From the NCBI GenBank assembly GCA_041640815.1, contig JBEPZO010000004.1:1-64000 (forward strand): a stretch of 64,000 bases of DNA, written 5' to 3'. The position numbers were made by a program, and so were the translations under genes. Source of the DNA: JANWZL01 sp041640815 (GTDB lineage: Bacteria; Pseudomonadota; Gammaproteobacteria; Burkholderiales; Thiobacillaceae). This document shows, one piece after another, positions 7,343 through 16,564 of the stretch. A model generated the notes under the pieces. The model had not been told where the DNA came from and did no database searches. It saw only the letters and a list, made by a program, of their open reading frames with translations. How positions within the stretch are numbered: the first letter of the stretch is position 1; each line of letters begins with the position of its first letter.

Positions 7343-9304
7343 ATGGCTGTTTATCGATTGAGAGCTTGCCCGCTCAAGCCGATAGCTTCGCTGGTTGCAC
7401 TTTGGCTGACGACACAACAAGGTATTGCGCCTGCACTGGCAGACAGCGTGACCTTGCGTGATGTGGTAGTCAGTGCGACATTGACCGATCACGAGACGCG
7501 CACGGCGCCGGCATCAGTCGCCGTAATAACGCGCGAGGAAATCGACACACGTAACCCCCTTGACCTGTTGGATGCCGTGCGCGGCACCCCAGGAATCACG
7601 CTGATGGGTCGCGGCCTGGGCGGACGCAAGACGCTCGCCATGCGCGGCCTGGAGGGCAAGCATGTCCTCAATTTGATCGACGGTCGGCGTATTACGCCGA
7701 CTGACGATGTGGTTGGTCACTCAGACTACCAGTACGGTTGGTTGCCCATGTCGGCCATCGAGCGCATAGAAGTGATCCGCGGACCAATGTCCACACTCTA
7801 CGGCTCAGAGGCGCTCGGTGGCGTGGTCAATCTCATCACGCGCCAGCCCAAGGATCGCTGGATCGGTTCGCTCGGGCTGACTGGCGCCGATCTGCGTTCG
7901 GGTGACGGCGGCGGCCGCGCAGGCGCCAGCCTGTTCGCGGCAGGTCCTGTGGGCGAGTCCTTCGATGTGCGTCTGATGGCGGAGAAGAACCGCATCGGCG
8001 ACGTGCCGCGCAAAGAAGACCCGCGCTATTCCGAACTGGAAGGCCGCAAGACGCAAATCCTCGGTGCGAGCGGACGCCTCAAGCTGGCGCCGGCCCAAAC
8101 CCTCGAGGCCGGCTGGATAGACGGCGAAGAAGAGCGCTGGCGCGACGATCTTCGTCTTCCTGCGACGCGCTACATGGATCGCTACGCCATCGAGCGCAAC
8201 CACGGCTATCTATCCTGGCGAGGCGAGTTCGACGGCTGGCGCGCCCAGGCCAACGCCTATCGCAGCGAGTTCGACGTCAAGAACTCACGCACCAACGGGG
8301 TGACCCCGACCCCGCCACAAAACTTCGTTGACGTCGCCTACGACGCCTTGGCCACCACCCGGCTCGGTAACCATCGCCTCACCTTCGGTGGCGAATTCCG
8401 CACCGAAACCATGACCCATCCACATCTTGCCACCGGCAAGGACGATGCGACGCACAAGGCGCTGTTCATCCAGGACGAGGTGCCGCTGCTTATGCAACTG
8501 GCGCTCACCGTCGGCCTGCGCGCGGACAACCACGAGTTTTTCGGCACTGAATGGAGCCCGCGTGCGTATCTGGTCTGGGAGGCTGCGCCCGAGCTGATCA
8601 TCAAGGGTGGCTATGGCCACGCTTTCAAGGCGCCCACGCTCAAGCAGGTCTCGCCGGTTTATGTCGGCTCAGCCGGGCCACACTCCTTCTATGGCAATGC
8701 CGATGTCAAACCGGAAAAATCAGATTCGATCGAGATCGGTGCCGACTGGCAGCGCGGCCCGCTCAACTTGCGCGGCGCCATTTTTCACACCCAGGTCAAG
8801 GACCTGATTACCACGCTCCTGTTCAAAACTGACCCAGCTCCACCGTATCCGCCGCGCAGACATTATCGCTACGTGAACCTGAACAAGGCCGAGGTCACCG
8901 GGCTGGAGACCGGTTTCTCCTGGAACATCAGCCCGGCACTGCTCTGGCAGACAGACCTGACCATGCTCAGAACGCGCGATAAGGACAAAGACAAGGAACT
9001 GTATTCGCGGCCGCGCACCAGTGTAGCTTCGCGGCTCGACTGGAAGGGTGGACACGGATGGAGCGCGCGTGTCGGGGTCGAATACATCGGTAGCCAGCTC
9101 ATCGCCGTGACGACGACGACCGATGCCCGCCTGCCCGCCTATAGCTTGTGGAACGTCAGCCTCGCCAAGCAATACGGCAAGACGCTTACGGCTCGTGTTG
9201 GCATTGACAATCTTACTAACGTGCGGCTCGCCGAAAAGGACCCCAACTTTGGTTATGCCGAACGCGGACGCACGCTGTTCGCCAGTTTGCGGGCGGATTT
9301 TTGA
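7343..9304 (+). CDS. TonB-dependent outer-membrane receptor 1
   Basis: The protein has 653 residues with an N-terminal signal sequence (cleavage likely after PALA, about residue 33). A TonB-box-like DVVVSAT is followed by the plug domain (TAPASVAVITREEID, IERIEVIRGPMSTLYGSEAL). A 22-strand-type barrel ends in aromatic F (SLRADF). It imports a bulky substrate across the outer membrane using TonB. The substrate is not determined by sequence; heme or another metallo-tetrapyrrole is suggested by the overlapping CobN-like gene and HemP. The stop TGA (9302-9304) lies 2 bases before the likely ATG of the next gene. Confidence 0.93.
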   Translation: MAVYRLRACPLKPIASLVALWLTTQQGIAPALADSVTLRDVVVSATLTDHETRTAPASVAVITREEIDTRNPLDLLDAVRGTPGITLMGRGLGGRKTLAMRGLEGKHVLNLIDGRRITPTDDVVGHSDYQYGWLPMSAIERIEVIRGPMSTLYGSEALGGVVNLITRQPKDRWIGSLGLTGADLRSGDGGGRAGASLFAAGPVGESFDVRLMAEKNRIGDVPRKEDPRYSELEGRKTQILGASGRLKLAPAQTLEAGWIDGEEERWRDDLRLPATRYMDRYAIERNHGYLSWRGEFDGWRAQANAYRSEFDVKNSRTNGVTPTPPQNFVDVAYDALATTRLGNHRLTFGGEFRTETMTHPHLATGKDDATHKALFIQDEVPLLMQLALTVGLRADNHEFFGTEWSPRAYLVWEAAPELIIKGGYGHAFKAPTLKQVSPVYVGSAGPHSFYGNADVKPEKSDSIEIGADWQRGPLNLRGAIFHTQVKDLITTLLFKTDPAPPYPPRRHYRYVNLNKAEVTGLETGFSWNISPALLWQTDLTMLRTRDKDKDKELYSRPRTSVASRLDWKGGHGWSARVGVEYIGSQLIAVTTTTDARLPAYSLWNVSLAKQYGKTLTARVGIDNLTNVRLAEKDPNFGYAERGRTLFASLRADF

Positions 9305-9306
9305 CG

Positions 9307-12300
9307 ATGATAAAGCTGCTTCAGTTGTTGGCCGTATGCTGTTTCCTGGCCGCTGGCGCCGCCCAGGCGGGCAATGTGCTGTTCATCGCCACAAGCAACG
9401 TGCCAGCCGGCAAGTTCCGCCTGCTCACCGAAATCGGCGCCATGCACGGCTTCACCGTTACTACGGTGAAGTTCGAAAAGCTGCCGGCTGAGTCGGATGT
9501 CACGCTGTGGCAGGGTGTCGATTTCGTATTTTTCGACACGCCGCAGGCTCACAACGAGGACGCGGTGCGCGGCAAGTTATCCAGGGCGCTGCCTAGCCTT
9601 GTCTTGCCGCATATCTGGATGCTCAATGCAAAGCCGAAGGCCAGTGGCTTTCCCCCAGCGATAGCTGACCGGCTGCACGCCTATTACGTGAACGGCACGC
9701 GACCGAACTTCGAGTCCTTCTTCCGCGCACTCGCCGCGCACCGCCAGGGCAAATCACTCGACGGCATACCAGCACCGGTGATACTCCCGAAAGTGGCGAT
9801 CTACCACCCACAAGCGCCTAATCTCATCTTCACCTCTATTGCCGACTACCTGCGCTGGAAAAAAATCGATCCGAAGAACCGGCCACCGACGATTGCCATA
9901 TCGGTGCATCAGACCTATATCAGCAGTGAGCAAACCGCCTACATAGATGACTTAATCGCGCGCATCGAGGCGGTCGGCGCCTTGGCCGTGGCTTGGTATG
10001 CGCCAGTGGTCGGGCCGCAGGCTGAAATGCTCCGGATGGATGGCGAACTCATGGTGGATGCGATCATCAACACCCAGATCGTCCTCGACCCGGAGGCCAG
10101 ACGCAGAGAGTTGGAGACTCTAGGCGTGCCGGTGGTGCAGGCGCTCGCCTATCGTAGGGGCGACGAGCTCGAGTGGCGCGCAGACCCGCAAGGCGTGCCG
10201 CTCAGCGATGTGCCCTTCTATCTCGCTCAGGGCGAATACGCCGGCATTTCCGACCCCATTCTCGCCAGCGTACGGAAGAAAGGCGACGATGCGGTCACAG
10301 TGATAGCCGAGCAGTCCGACGCGATCGTCCGCAAGGCGATCAATCTCGTCCGTCTGCAGCGGCTACCCAACGCGGATAAAAAAGTGGCGCTGATGTTCTG
10401 GAACTACCCGCCCGGCGAAAAAAACCTCTCTGCGTCCTTTCTCAATGTGCCGCGCAGTCTCGAGGCTACGCTTACCGCTCTGAAACACGCCGGCTATACA
10501 GTCGAAACGCCCCCCGAACGGGTATTGATCAGTAGCCTGCAGCAACTGCTCACCCCTTTCTACCGCGACGGTCAGCTCGATGCACTGCTGAGCTCCGGCC
10601 TTGCCGAACGCTATCCGGTTAGACGCTACCGCAAGTGGCTAGAAGCCTTGCCCCCCGCAGTTCGCGACGAAATGATGGCGAAATACGGTGACCCAGCCAA
10701 GTCTGGCATGGCAATACAGCACAACGGCGAATCATTTTTCGTCATTCCCCGCTACAAACTTGGCAACGTGGTCATCCTGCCTCAGCCGCCGCGTAACGAA
10801 AAGTGGGAAGACAAGGAGAAGGCCATCTACCACTCGACCAAGTCGCCACCCTCGCATTTCTACTTCGCCGTCTATCTCTGGGTGCGCGAGCAGTTCGGTG
10901 CCGACGCCATCGTGCACTACGGCACCCACGGCACGCAGGAATGGCTACCCGGTAAGGAGCGCGGACTATCCGTGCACGACTATCCGATGCTCGCAGTCGG
11001 TGATGTACCGGTGGTATATCCGTACATCGCCGACAACATCGGCGAGGCGCTACAAGCCAAAAGGCGTGGCCGCGCCGTGATCCTATCGCACCAGACGCCC
11101 CCATTCCGGCCTGCTGGTCTGCATGAGACGCTGACCCATATCCACGACCTGTTACATGCCTGGATGAATCAGGATGAGGGGGCGGTCAAGGAGCGCATCA
11201 AGTCCGATTTGCTCGCTGCTGTGAAAAAAGAGCGCATCGAGCGCGATCTAGGTTGGAGCATTGAACGCGCAGCTGCCGACTTTGCGGCCTTCGTCGATGC
11301 ACTGCACAACTATCTGCACGAACTGGCCGTAATGGCGCAGCCGCTCGGTTTGCATACGTTGGGGCGCGCGCCTGACGACAAGCACCGCCTTGCCACCGTG
11401 TTGCTAATGCTTGGTCGACCGTTCTGGGAAGCGGCTGCCGTCCAGGTAGGTGCGCAGCTGGAAGATGTTGATGAAGCCTTGGCTACGGATTACGAGCGCC
11501 TGACCGATACAGCGCCTTATCGATTGCTACAAGCGCACCTGGTTGCGGGCATGCCAGACGACGACTTGCCTGCGCCCCTGCGCGCTAACATCGCCAAAGC
11601 GCGCCAATGGTATGCCGACATCGGTGCCGGCAACGAGCTGCCAGCACTGTTAGCTGCGTTAGGCGGCCGATACATTCCGACCTCCTATGGCGGAGACCCA
11701 ATCAAGAACCCAGAGGCTTATCCAACCGGGCGCAACCTCTATGGCTTCGACCCTTCGCGTGTGCCTACCAAGCAAGCTTGGGAGGCTGGCAAGCTAGCAG
11801 CAGAACAGCTACTCGCCGAACACCGCAAACACAGTGGTGTCGCGCCGCGAAAACTGGCGCTCTCGCTCTGGTCTGTGGAGACGATGCGCCATCAGGGCAT
11901 CCTCGAAGCCCAGGCGCTGTGGCTCATGGGTGTCGAACCCGTTTGGGACGCTGGTGGGCGAGTCATTGACGTCAAACTCGTCTCGCGTGAAGCGCTGGGG
12001 CGAGCGCGCGTTGACGTGGTGCTCTCCGCCACGGGCCTGTATCGGGACCATTTCCCCAATGTGATGAAGTTGCTGGCGAAGGCTGCGTTGCTCGCGGCAG
12101 AAGCGACAGAGGCCGACAACCCGGTAGCTGCCAACAGCCGGCGCATCGCCGTTGAACTGGAGCAACTGGGCGTCGCCCCCGCCATAGCGAAACGCGCTGG
12201 CCAAACCCGCATCTTCTCTTCCGAGAGCGGACGCTACGGCACCGGGCTGGATGACGCCACGCTCGCCACCGACACCTGGAAAGGCAAAGCAGAGGGCGAC

Positions 12301-13263
12301 AGAAAGCTAGCCCAGCTGTATTTATCGCGCATGCAATACGCCTACGGCCCGGATGAGGCCGACTGGGGCAAGAGCGGCGAGGCGTTGACCGGCCTGAAGG
12401 CTGTGAATCTGTATGCCACCCACCTCAAGGGTACAGAAGGCGCGGTACTGTCGCGTACCTCCAACACCTACGGCATGCTCACCACTGACGACCCCTTCCA
12501 GTATCTCGGTGGCATCGGCCTGGCGGTCCGATATCTCGACGGTAAAGCGCCACCGCTCTACATATCAAATTTGAGAGGCGGCGGTGGCGGCAGAATCGAG
12601 GCCGCGTCGCAATTCCTCGCCAAGGAACTCGCCACGCGCTACTTCCATCCCGGCTACATCAAGGGGTTGATGGCCGAAGGTTACGCCGGCACGCTCGTGG
12701 TACTCGACGGGATAAACAACTTCTGGGGCTGGACGGCGGTGGCACGCGAGGTCGTGCGCGATGACCAGTGGCAGGAGTTCGTCGATGTCTACGTGCGCGA
12801 CAAGTACAAGCTTGGCCTCAAGCAATGGTTCGAGCACCACAACCCTCATGCGCTGGCGCAGACCATTGAGCGTATGCTCGAAGCGGTGCGCCAAGGCTAC
12901 TGGCGGGCCGACCCAAAGTTGGTCGCCGAACTCAAGGATCGCTATCGGGAGCTGGCGCGCCGCTACGACGTGAAAAGCGACAACGCCACCTTCGAGAAAT
13001 TCGTCGGCCTGACTGGTTACGGCCTCGCCGCTGCCGCACCCGCTGCGCGGCATGACATCTCGCCAGCGCCGACGTTGCAGCCGCCCGCCGACAAGTCCGC
13101 CACAGCGGAACCCGCGCCTGCCCCGCCGCCGCTCATCGAAGGCATGCGGCTAGACAAGGTGGGGCCGCCGCCTGCCATGGACTCGCTGGCGCTGGGCGTG
13201 ATCCTGACTCTGCTGCTGGTCATGGGAACCGGCGCCTGGCGCCAGGGCAGGAGGTTCGCCTGA
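9307..13263 (+). CDS. Membrane-anchored periplasmic CobN-family chelatase (HmuS-like candidate heme dechelatase)
   Basis: The 1318-residue protein starts at ATG 9307; an in-frame TTG at 9301 overlaps the receptor stop. A signal peptide covers about residues 1-21 (LLAVCCFLAAGAAQA). The CobN/BchH fold follows, with the hallmark HYGTHGTQEWLPGKERG near residue 537 and the late CobN block NLRGGGGGRIEAASQ near 1087. A Pro/Ala linker and one C-terminal transmembrane helix (LALGVILTLLLVMGTGAW) end in a positive tail. True CobN is cytoplasmic and needs CobS/CobT; here export and anchoring place the enzyme in the periplasm and no AAA+ partner is encoded. This architecture and the receptor/ExbB-like/DUF2149 context match HmuS-type proteins of Bacteroidota, reported to remove iron from heme. 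Metal insertion (cobalt) remains an alternative. Confidence 0.88.
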   Translation: MIKLLQLLAVCCFLAAGAAQAGNVLFIATSNVPAGKFRLLTEIGAMHGFTVTTVKFEKLPAESDVTLWQGVDFVFFDTPQAHNEDAVRGKLSRALPSLVLPHIWMLNAKPKASGFPPAIADRLHAYYVNGTRPNFESFFRALAAHRQGKSLDGIPAPVILPKVAIYHPQAPNLIFTSIADYLRWKKIDPKNRPPTIAISVHQTYISSEQTAYIDDLIARIEAVGALAVAWYAPVVGPQAEMLRMDGELMVDAIINTQIVLDPEARRRELETLGVPVVQALAYRRGDELEWRADPQGVPLSDVPFYLAQGEYAGISDPILASVRKKGDDAVTVIAEQSDAIVRKAINLVRLQRLPNADKKVALMFWNYPPGEKNLSASFLNVPRSLEATLTALKHAGYTVETPPERVLISSLQQLLTPFYRDGQLDALLSSGLAERYPVRRYRKWLEALPPAVRDEMMAKYGDPAKSGMAIQHNGESFFVIPRYKLGNVVILPQPPRNEKWEDKEKAIYHSTKSPPSHFYFAVYLWVREQFGADAIVHYGTHGTQEWLPGKERGLSVHDYPMLAVGDVPVVYPYIADNIGEALQAKRRGRAVILSHQTPPFRPAGLHETLTHIHDLLHAWMNQDEGAVKERIKSDLLAAVKKERIERDLGWSIERAAADFAAFVDALHNYLHELAVMAQPLGLHTLGRAPDDKHRLATVLLMLGRPFWEAAAVQVGAQLEDVDEALATDYERLTDTAPYRLLQAHLVAGMPDDDLPAPLRANIAKARQWYADIGAGNELPALLAALGGRYIPTSYGGDPIKNPEAYPTGRNLYGFDPSRVPTKQAWEAGKLAAEQLLAEHRKHSGVAPRKLALSLWSVETMRHQGILEAQALWLMGVEPVWDAGGRVIDVKLVSREALGRARVDVVLSATGLYRDHFPNVMKLLAKAALLAAEATEADNPVAANSRRIAVELEQLGVAPAIAKRAGQTRIFSSESGRYGTGLDDATLATDTWKGKAEGDRKLAQLYLSRMQYAYGPDEADWGKSGEALTGLKAVNLYATHLKGTEGAVLSRTSNTYGMLTTDDPFQYLGGIGLAVRYLDGKAPPLYISNLRGGGGGRIEAASQFLAKELATRYFHPGYIKGLMAEGYAGTLVVLDGINNFWGWTAVAREVVRDDQWQEFVDVYVRDKYKLGLKQWFEHHNPHALAQTIERMLEAVRQGYWRADPKLVAELKDRYRELARRYDVKSDNATFEKFVGLTGYGLAAAAPAARHDISPAPTLQPPADKSATAEPAPAPPPLIEGMRLDKVGPPPAMDSLALGVILTLLLVMGTGAWRQGRRFA

Positions 13264-15341
13264 TGCGGCGCACGATTGCCCTGGCAGTATTGACCGCTTC
13301 ATGTTCGGCGCTCGCTGCCGACCCGGCGACCACCCGACTCAAGGAAGTTACCGTCACGGCCACCACCGACGCACTGGCTGAGCAGCGCGAGGCGGTGGCG
13401 CAAAAGACCGTGATCGACCGTAAGGAAATCGAGGCGCTCGGTGGCCTGACGGTCGGCGAGGTGATTCGTAAGTTGCCGGGCATCGAGGCCGGCGAGCATG
13501 GCGTCGACGGCGGCATGGCGGCGCGGGCGCGCGGCATGGGTCGTGACGCGGTTCAGTTTCTCGTCAATGGCGAACGGCCGACGGCCAATGCGCGCTTCGC
13601 GTTGACGCAAGTCGGGCGCATGCCGTCCAGCGAGCTGGAGCGCATCGAGATTTTGCGCGGCGGTTCGGCCGAGTTCGGCGGGGCGGCGGCAGTGACGGTG
13701 AATCTGGTGATGCGCCAGCCGCTGGCGCGCGCCTCCACCTCGCTGAAACTGGTCGCCGGCCAGCGCGGACCGGAAGCCAATGCGCAGATCGGCTTCAGCC
13801 GCGGCGGTGGCGAAGGAGGCTTTTCGTGGCTCATGCCCGTTACCATCAATCGACATGGCATGCCGGTGGCGCTGACGCTGCAGCGCGACTCGCCATTACC
13901 GATCGGTCAGCAGCGGGAAACGGAGCGCGGTGACTATGTCATCGACGAATTCATCCTCTCGCCGCGCCTTTCCTGGCGCAAGGGTACCGACGTGCTGACC
14001 ATCTGGCCGAGTTACTACCACAACACCGGTGAGCGCGCGACGCAGATGGCGCGCGCTGGCGGAGACACTCGCACCGACAAGGAAGACAGCGGCATCCGCA
14101 TCGCGCGGCTGCGCGCCGAGGGCGTGATGCGCATCGGCGAGAACAAGCTCTCGGGGCGTGCCGCCGTCATGACGGGGCGTCGCCGTGCCGACCGCGACCG
14201 CAGCGCGCGCGACCATCTGGGTGCGCTTACCGCATGGACCGAAGCGGAGCGCCGCGAAGACAGGGAGTTTTGCGCAGCCTTGCGCATAGACCGCCCCGTC
14301 GGTTCGCATTTTCTTTCCGGCGGTATCGACTTCGCGCAGCTTGGTCGCGAAGACCGCCAGAACTTCAGCGGCGCATTCACCAGTGCGTCCACGTTCGACG
14401 GCGACGAGCGGCACTGGACCTTGTGGGTACAGGACGAATGGGCGCTGCGCCCCGACTTGACGACGACGCTGGGACTGCGCGGAGAAACCATGCAGATCAC
14501 GACGAATGGTGTGAAACGCCGCTACGGCGCGGTCGGTCCGGCAGTCGCGCTGCGCTGGGAACCGGCGGCCGGCTGGGTAGCGCGCACTTCGCTGTCCGGC
14601 GCGATCCGCTTTCCCAAGCTGGAGGAACTGACGGCGGTCACCACGCGCGGCGCTTCCGGCAACTCGCCGCTGGAGCCGGATCGCGGCGGCAACCCGGCCT
14701 TGGAGCCGGAACGCATCGCCAATCTGGAAGCCGGCCTGGAGCGTCATCTCGCCGGCGGCGTGCTCGGCGTCAACGCCTATTGGCGACGCACGCAGGATTT
14801 CGTCGAGCGCCGCACCGCGCTGGAAGGCGCGCGCTGGGTGGATCGCCCAGCCAACGAGGGCGACGCGCGCCACTGGGGGCTGGAACTCTCCGCCAAGCTC
14901 AAGGGTGAAGGTCTGCTACCGCTGTCCAATGACGGCAGCCTGCGCGCGATGCTCACCCTGCCGCGCGGCAAAGTCCATGATGCGCGGCTTAGCATCGACC
15001 GCAAACCGCGCGAACTGCCGCGCTACAACTTCACGCTCGCCTACGAGGGCGGCCTGCCGGCCTGGCAATCGACCTGGGGCCTGCAATGGCAGAGGAACGG
15101 GGCGGTGAAAACCGTGGTGCCGGGGGAGCTTGTCGCCTACACGCGCCGCCGCGACCTGCTCGACGTGCACCTTGTGCGCCGGCTTGATGCCGAGCTCAAC
15201 CTGCGCCTCACCCTGCAGAACATCCTCGGCGCCGGCACGCACCGCTACGCCTCGGCGTGGAACGGCGCCGACGCCTGGCGGCTCGACAGCCGCGAAGCTG
15301 GCCAGCGCACCTGGTTCTTGTCGCTGGAGGGCAAGTGGTGA
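13263..15341 (+). CDS. TonB-dependent outer-membrane receptor 2
   Basis: This 692-residue protein starts at ATG 13263, sharing one base with the CobN-like stop. A signal peptide ends near SALAAD. The TonB box is EVTVTAT. The plug domain carries IEALGGLTVGEVIRKLPGIE and LERIEILRGGSAEFGG. The barrel ends FLSLEGKW. It differs clearly from receptors 1 and 3, so the two receptors flanking the chelatase may take different substrates or different chelate forms. Tight coupling with the chelatase gene argues for a shared pathway. Substrate unproven. Confidence 0.93.
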   Translation: MRRTIALAVLTASCSALAADPATTRLKEVTVTATTDALAEQREAVAQKTVIDRKEIEALGGLTVGEVIRKLPGIEAGEHGVDGGMAARARGMGRDAVQFLVNGERPTANARFALTQVGRMPSSELERIEILRGGSAEFGGAAAVTVNLVMRQPLARASTSLKLVAGQRGPEANAQIGFSRGGGEGGFSWLMPVTINRHGMPVALTLQRDSPLPIGQQRETERGDYVIDEFILSPRLSWRKGTDVLTIWPSYYHNTGERATQMARAGGDTRTDKEDSGIRIARLRAEGVMRIGENKLSGRAAVMTGRRRADRDRSARDHLGALTAWTEAERREDREFCAALRIDRPVGSHFLSGGIDFAQLGREDRQNFSGAFTSASTFDGDERHWTLWVQDEWALRPDLTTTLGLRGETMQITTNGVKRRYGAVGPAVALRWEPAAGWVARTSLSGAIRFPKLEELTAVTTRGASGNSPLEPDRGGNPALEPERIANLEAGLERHLAGGVLGVNAYWRRTQDFVERRTALEGARWVDRPANEGDARHWGLELSAKLKGEGLLPLSNDGSLRAMLTLPRGKVHDARLSIDRKPRELPRYNFTLAYEGGLPAWQSTWGLQWQRNGAVKTVVPGELVAYTRRRDLLDVHLVRRLDAELNLRLTLQNILGAGTHRYASAWNGADAWRLDSREAGQRTWFLSLEGKW

Positions 15342-15366
15342 GGATCGCTTCAGCTACTCCGAGGCA

Positions 15367-15630
15367 CTCGCAGCAAAATGCCGCCGGTGTCAGGATGCGG
15401 CGCGGCCCATGAAGCGCGCGTTGCGTCAAGCCCGCCCGCTTGTCGCCCGACACCAGCACATCGGCTCGCGCTGCTTGGGCGAGCGCCGGCAGGAAGGCGT
15501 CATCGGTGTGTTCGACATCGATGCCGGACGGCAAGGCGTCGACAAGCAGTCCCTGATCGAGCGCGTTTACCAGCGTATCGACCCGGTGTGGCTGCAGGGT
15601 GCGCTGCGCCAGTCCGGGCGTCTTACCCCA
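15367..15630 (-). pseudogene. Remnant of a PIN-domain (VapC-like) protein
   Basis: The minus strand encodes about 80 residues resembling the C-terminal half of PIN-domain toxins: LVNALDQGLLVDALP, then TDDAFLPALAQAARADVLVSGDKR, then RILTPAAFC. The acidic residues of the second half of the active site are present. The N-terminal half with the first catalytic Asp is missing; the frame upstream runs instead into unrelated Gly/Lys-rich sequence near the ExbB-like start. No antitoxin was found. Probably the debris of an inserted toxin gene between receptor 2 and the channel gene. Confidence 0.5.
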
Positions 15631-15662
15631 TTTGTTTGTTTTACCCATAGGAGTCATACCGC

Positions 15663-16241
15663 ATGAGCCAAACCCTCGAAGCCTTGATGTACCAAATCGG
15701 CCAGGTCTTCCTGATCCCGACCTTGCTCGCCATCACATTGCTGTTCCTCTACGCCTTCTACGCGCTCGGCGCCTTCGTCGTGCAATGGTGGCAACGGCGG
15801 CGCGCGGCGATTTCCTTCCAGGCGACGCGTGGTTATCCACTGGTCGCTTGGGCGCGGGAAAGGCCGTTCGTGACGGCGGACGACCTCGACGTAGCAGCGC
15901 ACAAGCTACTCGAACTGCCGCGCGTCGCCACGCGCGTCGCCCCCATGCTCGGCCTTGTTGCCACCATGATCCCGATGGGACCGGCGCTCAAGGGGCTCTC
16001 CGACGGCAACCTAGCGCAGGTCTCCGACAACCTTACCGTCGCGTTCTCGGCGGTGATCCTGGCACTGATCGCCGCCGCTCTCACTTACTGGATCGTTTCA
16101 GTGCGGCGACGCTGGTTGGCTGAGGAACTGGCCTGGCTTTCCGCGCAGCCGGCATTCGCGGCGCGCGCGAGAGCATACGCTGGGAAGGCGGAACCCGAGT
16201 CGCGGTTCGATGAAGCAATTGAACCAGGGGCGGCAGCATGA
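15663..16241 (+). CDS. MotA/TolQ/ExbB-like proton channel protein (HmuU-like)
   Basis: The protein has 192 residues from ATG 15663, behind AGGAG. It has three membrane helices (FLIPTLLAITLLFLYAFYAL; APMLGLVATMIPMGPAL; FSAVILALIAAALTYWIVSV) and a cytoplasmic stretch between the first two, as in ExbB/TolQ. It is distinct from the ExbB at 5151. It overlaps the DUF2149 gene (ATGA) and follows the CobN-like gene and receptor 2. From memory, hmu operons of Bacteroidota pair a CobN-like protein with exactly this kind of channel plus DUF2149. It probably energises the chelatase or its receptor. Confidence 0.85.
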   Translation: MSQTLEALMYQIGQVFLIPTLLAITLLFLYAFYALGAFVVQWWQRRRAAISFQATRGYPLVAWARERPFVTADDLDVAAHKLLELPRVATRVAPMLGLVATMIPMGPALKGLSDGNLAQVSDNLTVAFSAVILALIAAALTYWIVSVRRRWLAEELAWLSAQPAFAARARAYAGKAEPESRFDEAIEPGAAA

Positions 16242-16564
16242 AATTCCTGCACGAACCGGAGTCGGACGACCCCATCCTGTCGGTTGTAAACCTCATCGAT
16301 ATCTTTCTCGTCATCATCGCTGCGCTGCTCATCACCATTGCACAGAACCCGCTGCTCGATCCCTTCTCGAAGAAGGACGTGACGGTCATCATCGACCCCG
16401 GCCAGCCTTCCATGGAGGTGATCGTTAAAAAGGGCGAAAGGATCGACAAATACAAGGCCAGCGGCCAGATCGGCCAGGGGGAGGGCGAAAAAGTGGGTGT
16501 GGCCTACCGCATGAGGGATGGTTCGATGATATACGTACCTGAAAGTGGTAACAGCGGGCAGTGA
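16238..16564 (+). CDS. DUF2149 protein with ExbD-like membrane helix (HmuV-like)
   Basis: This 108-residue protein starts at ATG 16238, overlapping the channel gene. A short cytoplasmic head is followed by one transmembrane helix (SVVNLIDIFLVIIAALLITI) and a periplasmic DUF2149 domain (DVTVIIDPGQPSMEVIVKKG, then GVAYRMRDGSMIYVP). The helix aligns with that of ExbD from this window (NMIPLIDVMLVLLIIFII), placing Asp21 on the ExbD channel aspartate Asp25. Family function is unknown; the alignment suggests it is the ExbD counterpart of the neighbouring ExbB-like protein. Confidence 0.88.
   Translation: MKFLHEPESDDPILSVVNLIDIFLVIIAALLITIAQNPLLDPFSKKDVTVIIDPGQPSMEVIVKKGERIDKYKASGQIGQGEGEKVGVAYRMRDGSMIYVPESGNSGQ

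Noticed and set aside
7050..7361. 103-codon frame before receptor 1
   Set aside because: It runs over the CCAGCCAGC leader and the receptor ribosome site and has no plausible protein features.
9307..13263. Ordinary cobalamin-synthesis cobaltochelatase CobN
   Set aside because: The signal peptide and C-terminal anchor place it outside the cytoplasm, and no cob genes or CobS/CobT are nearby.
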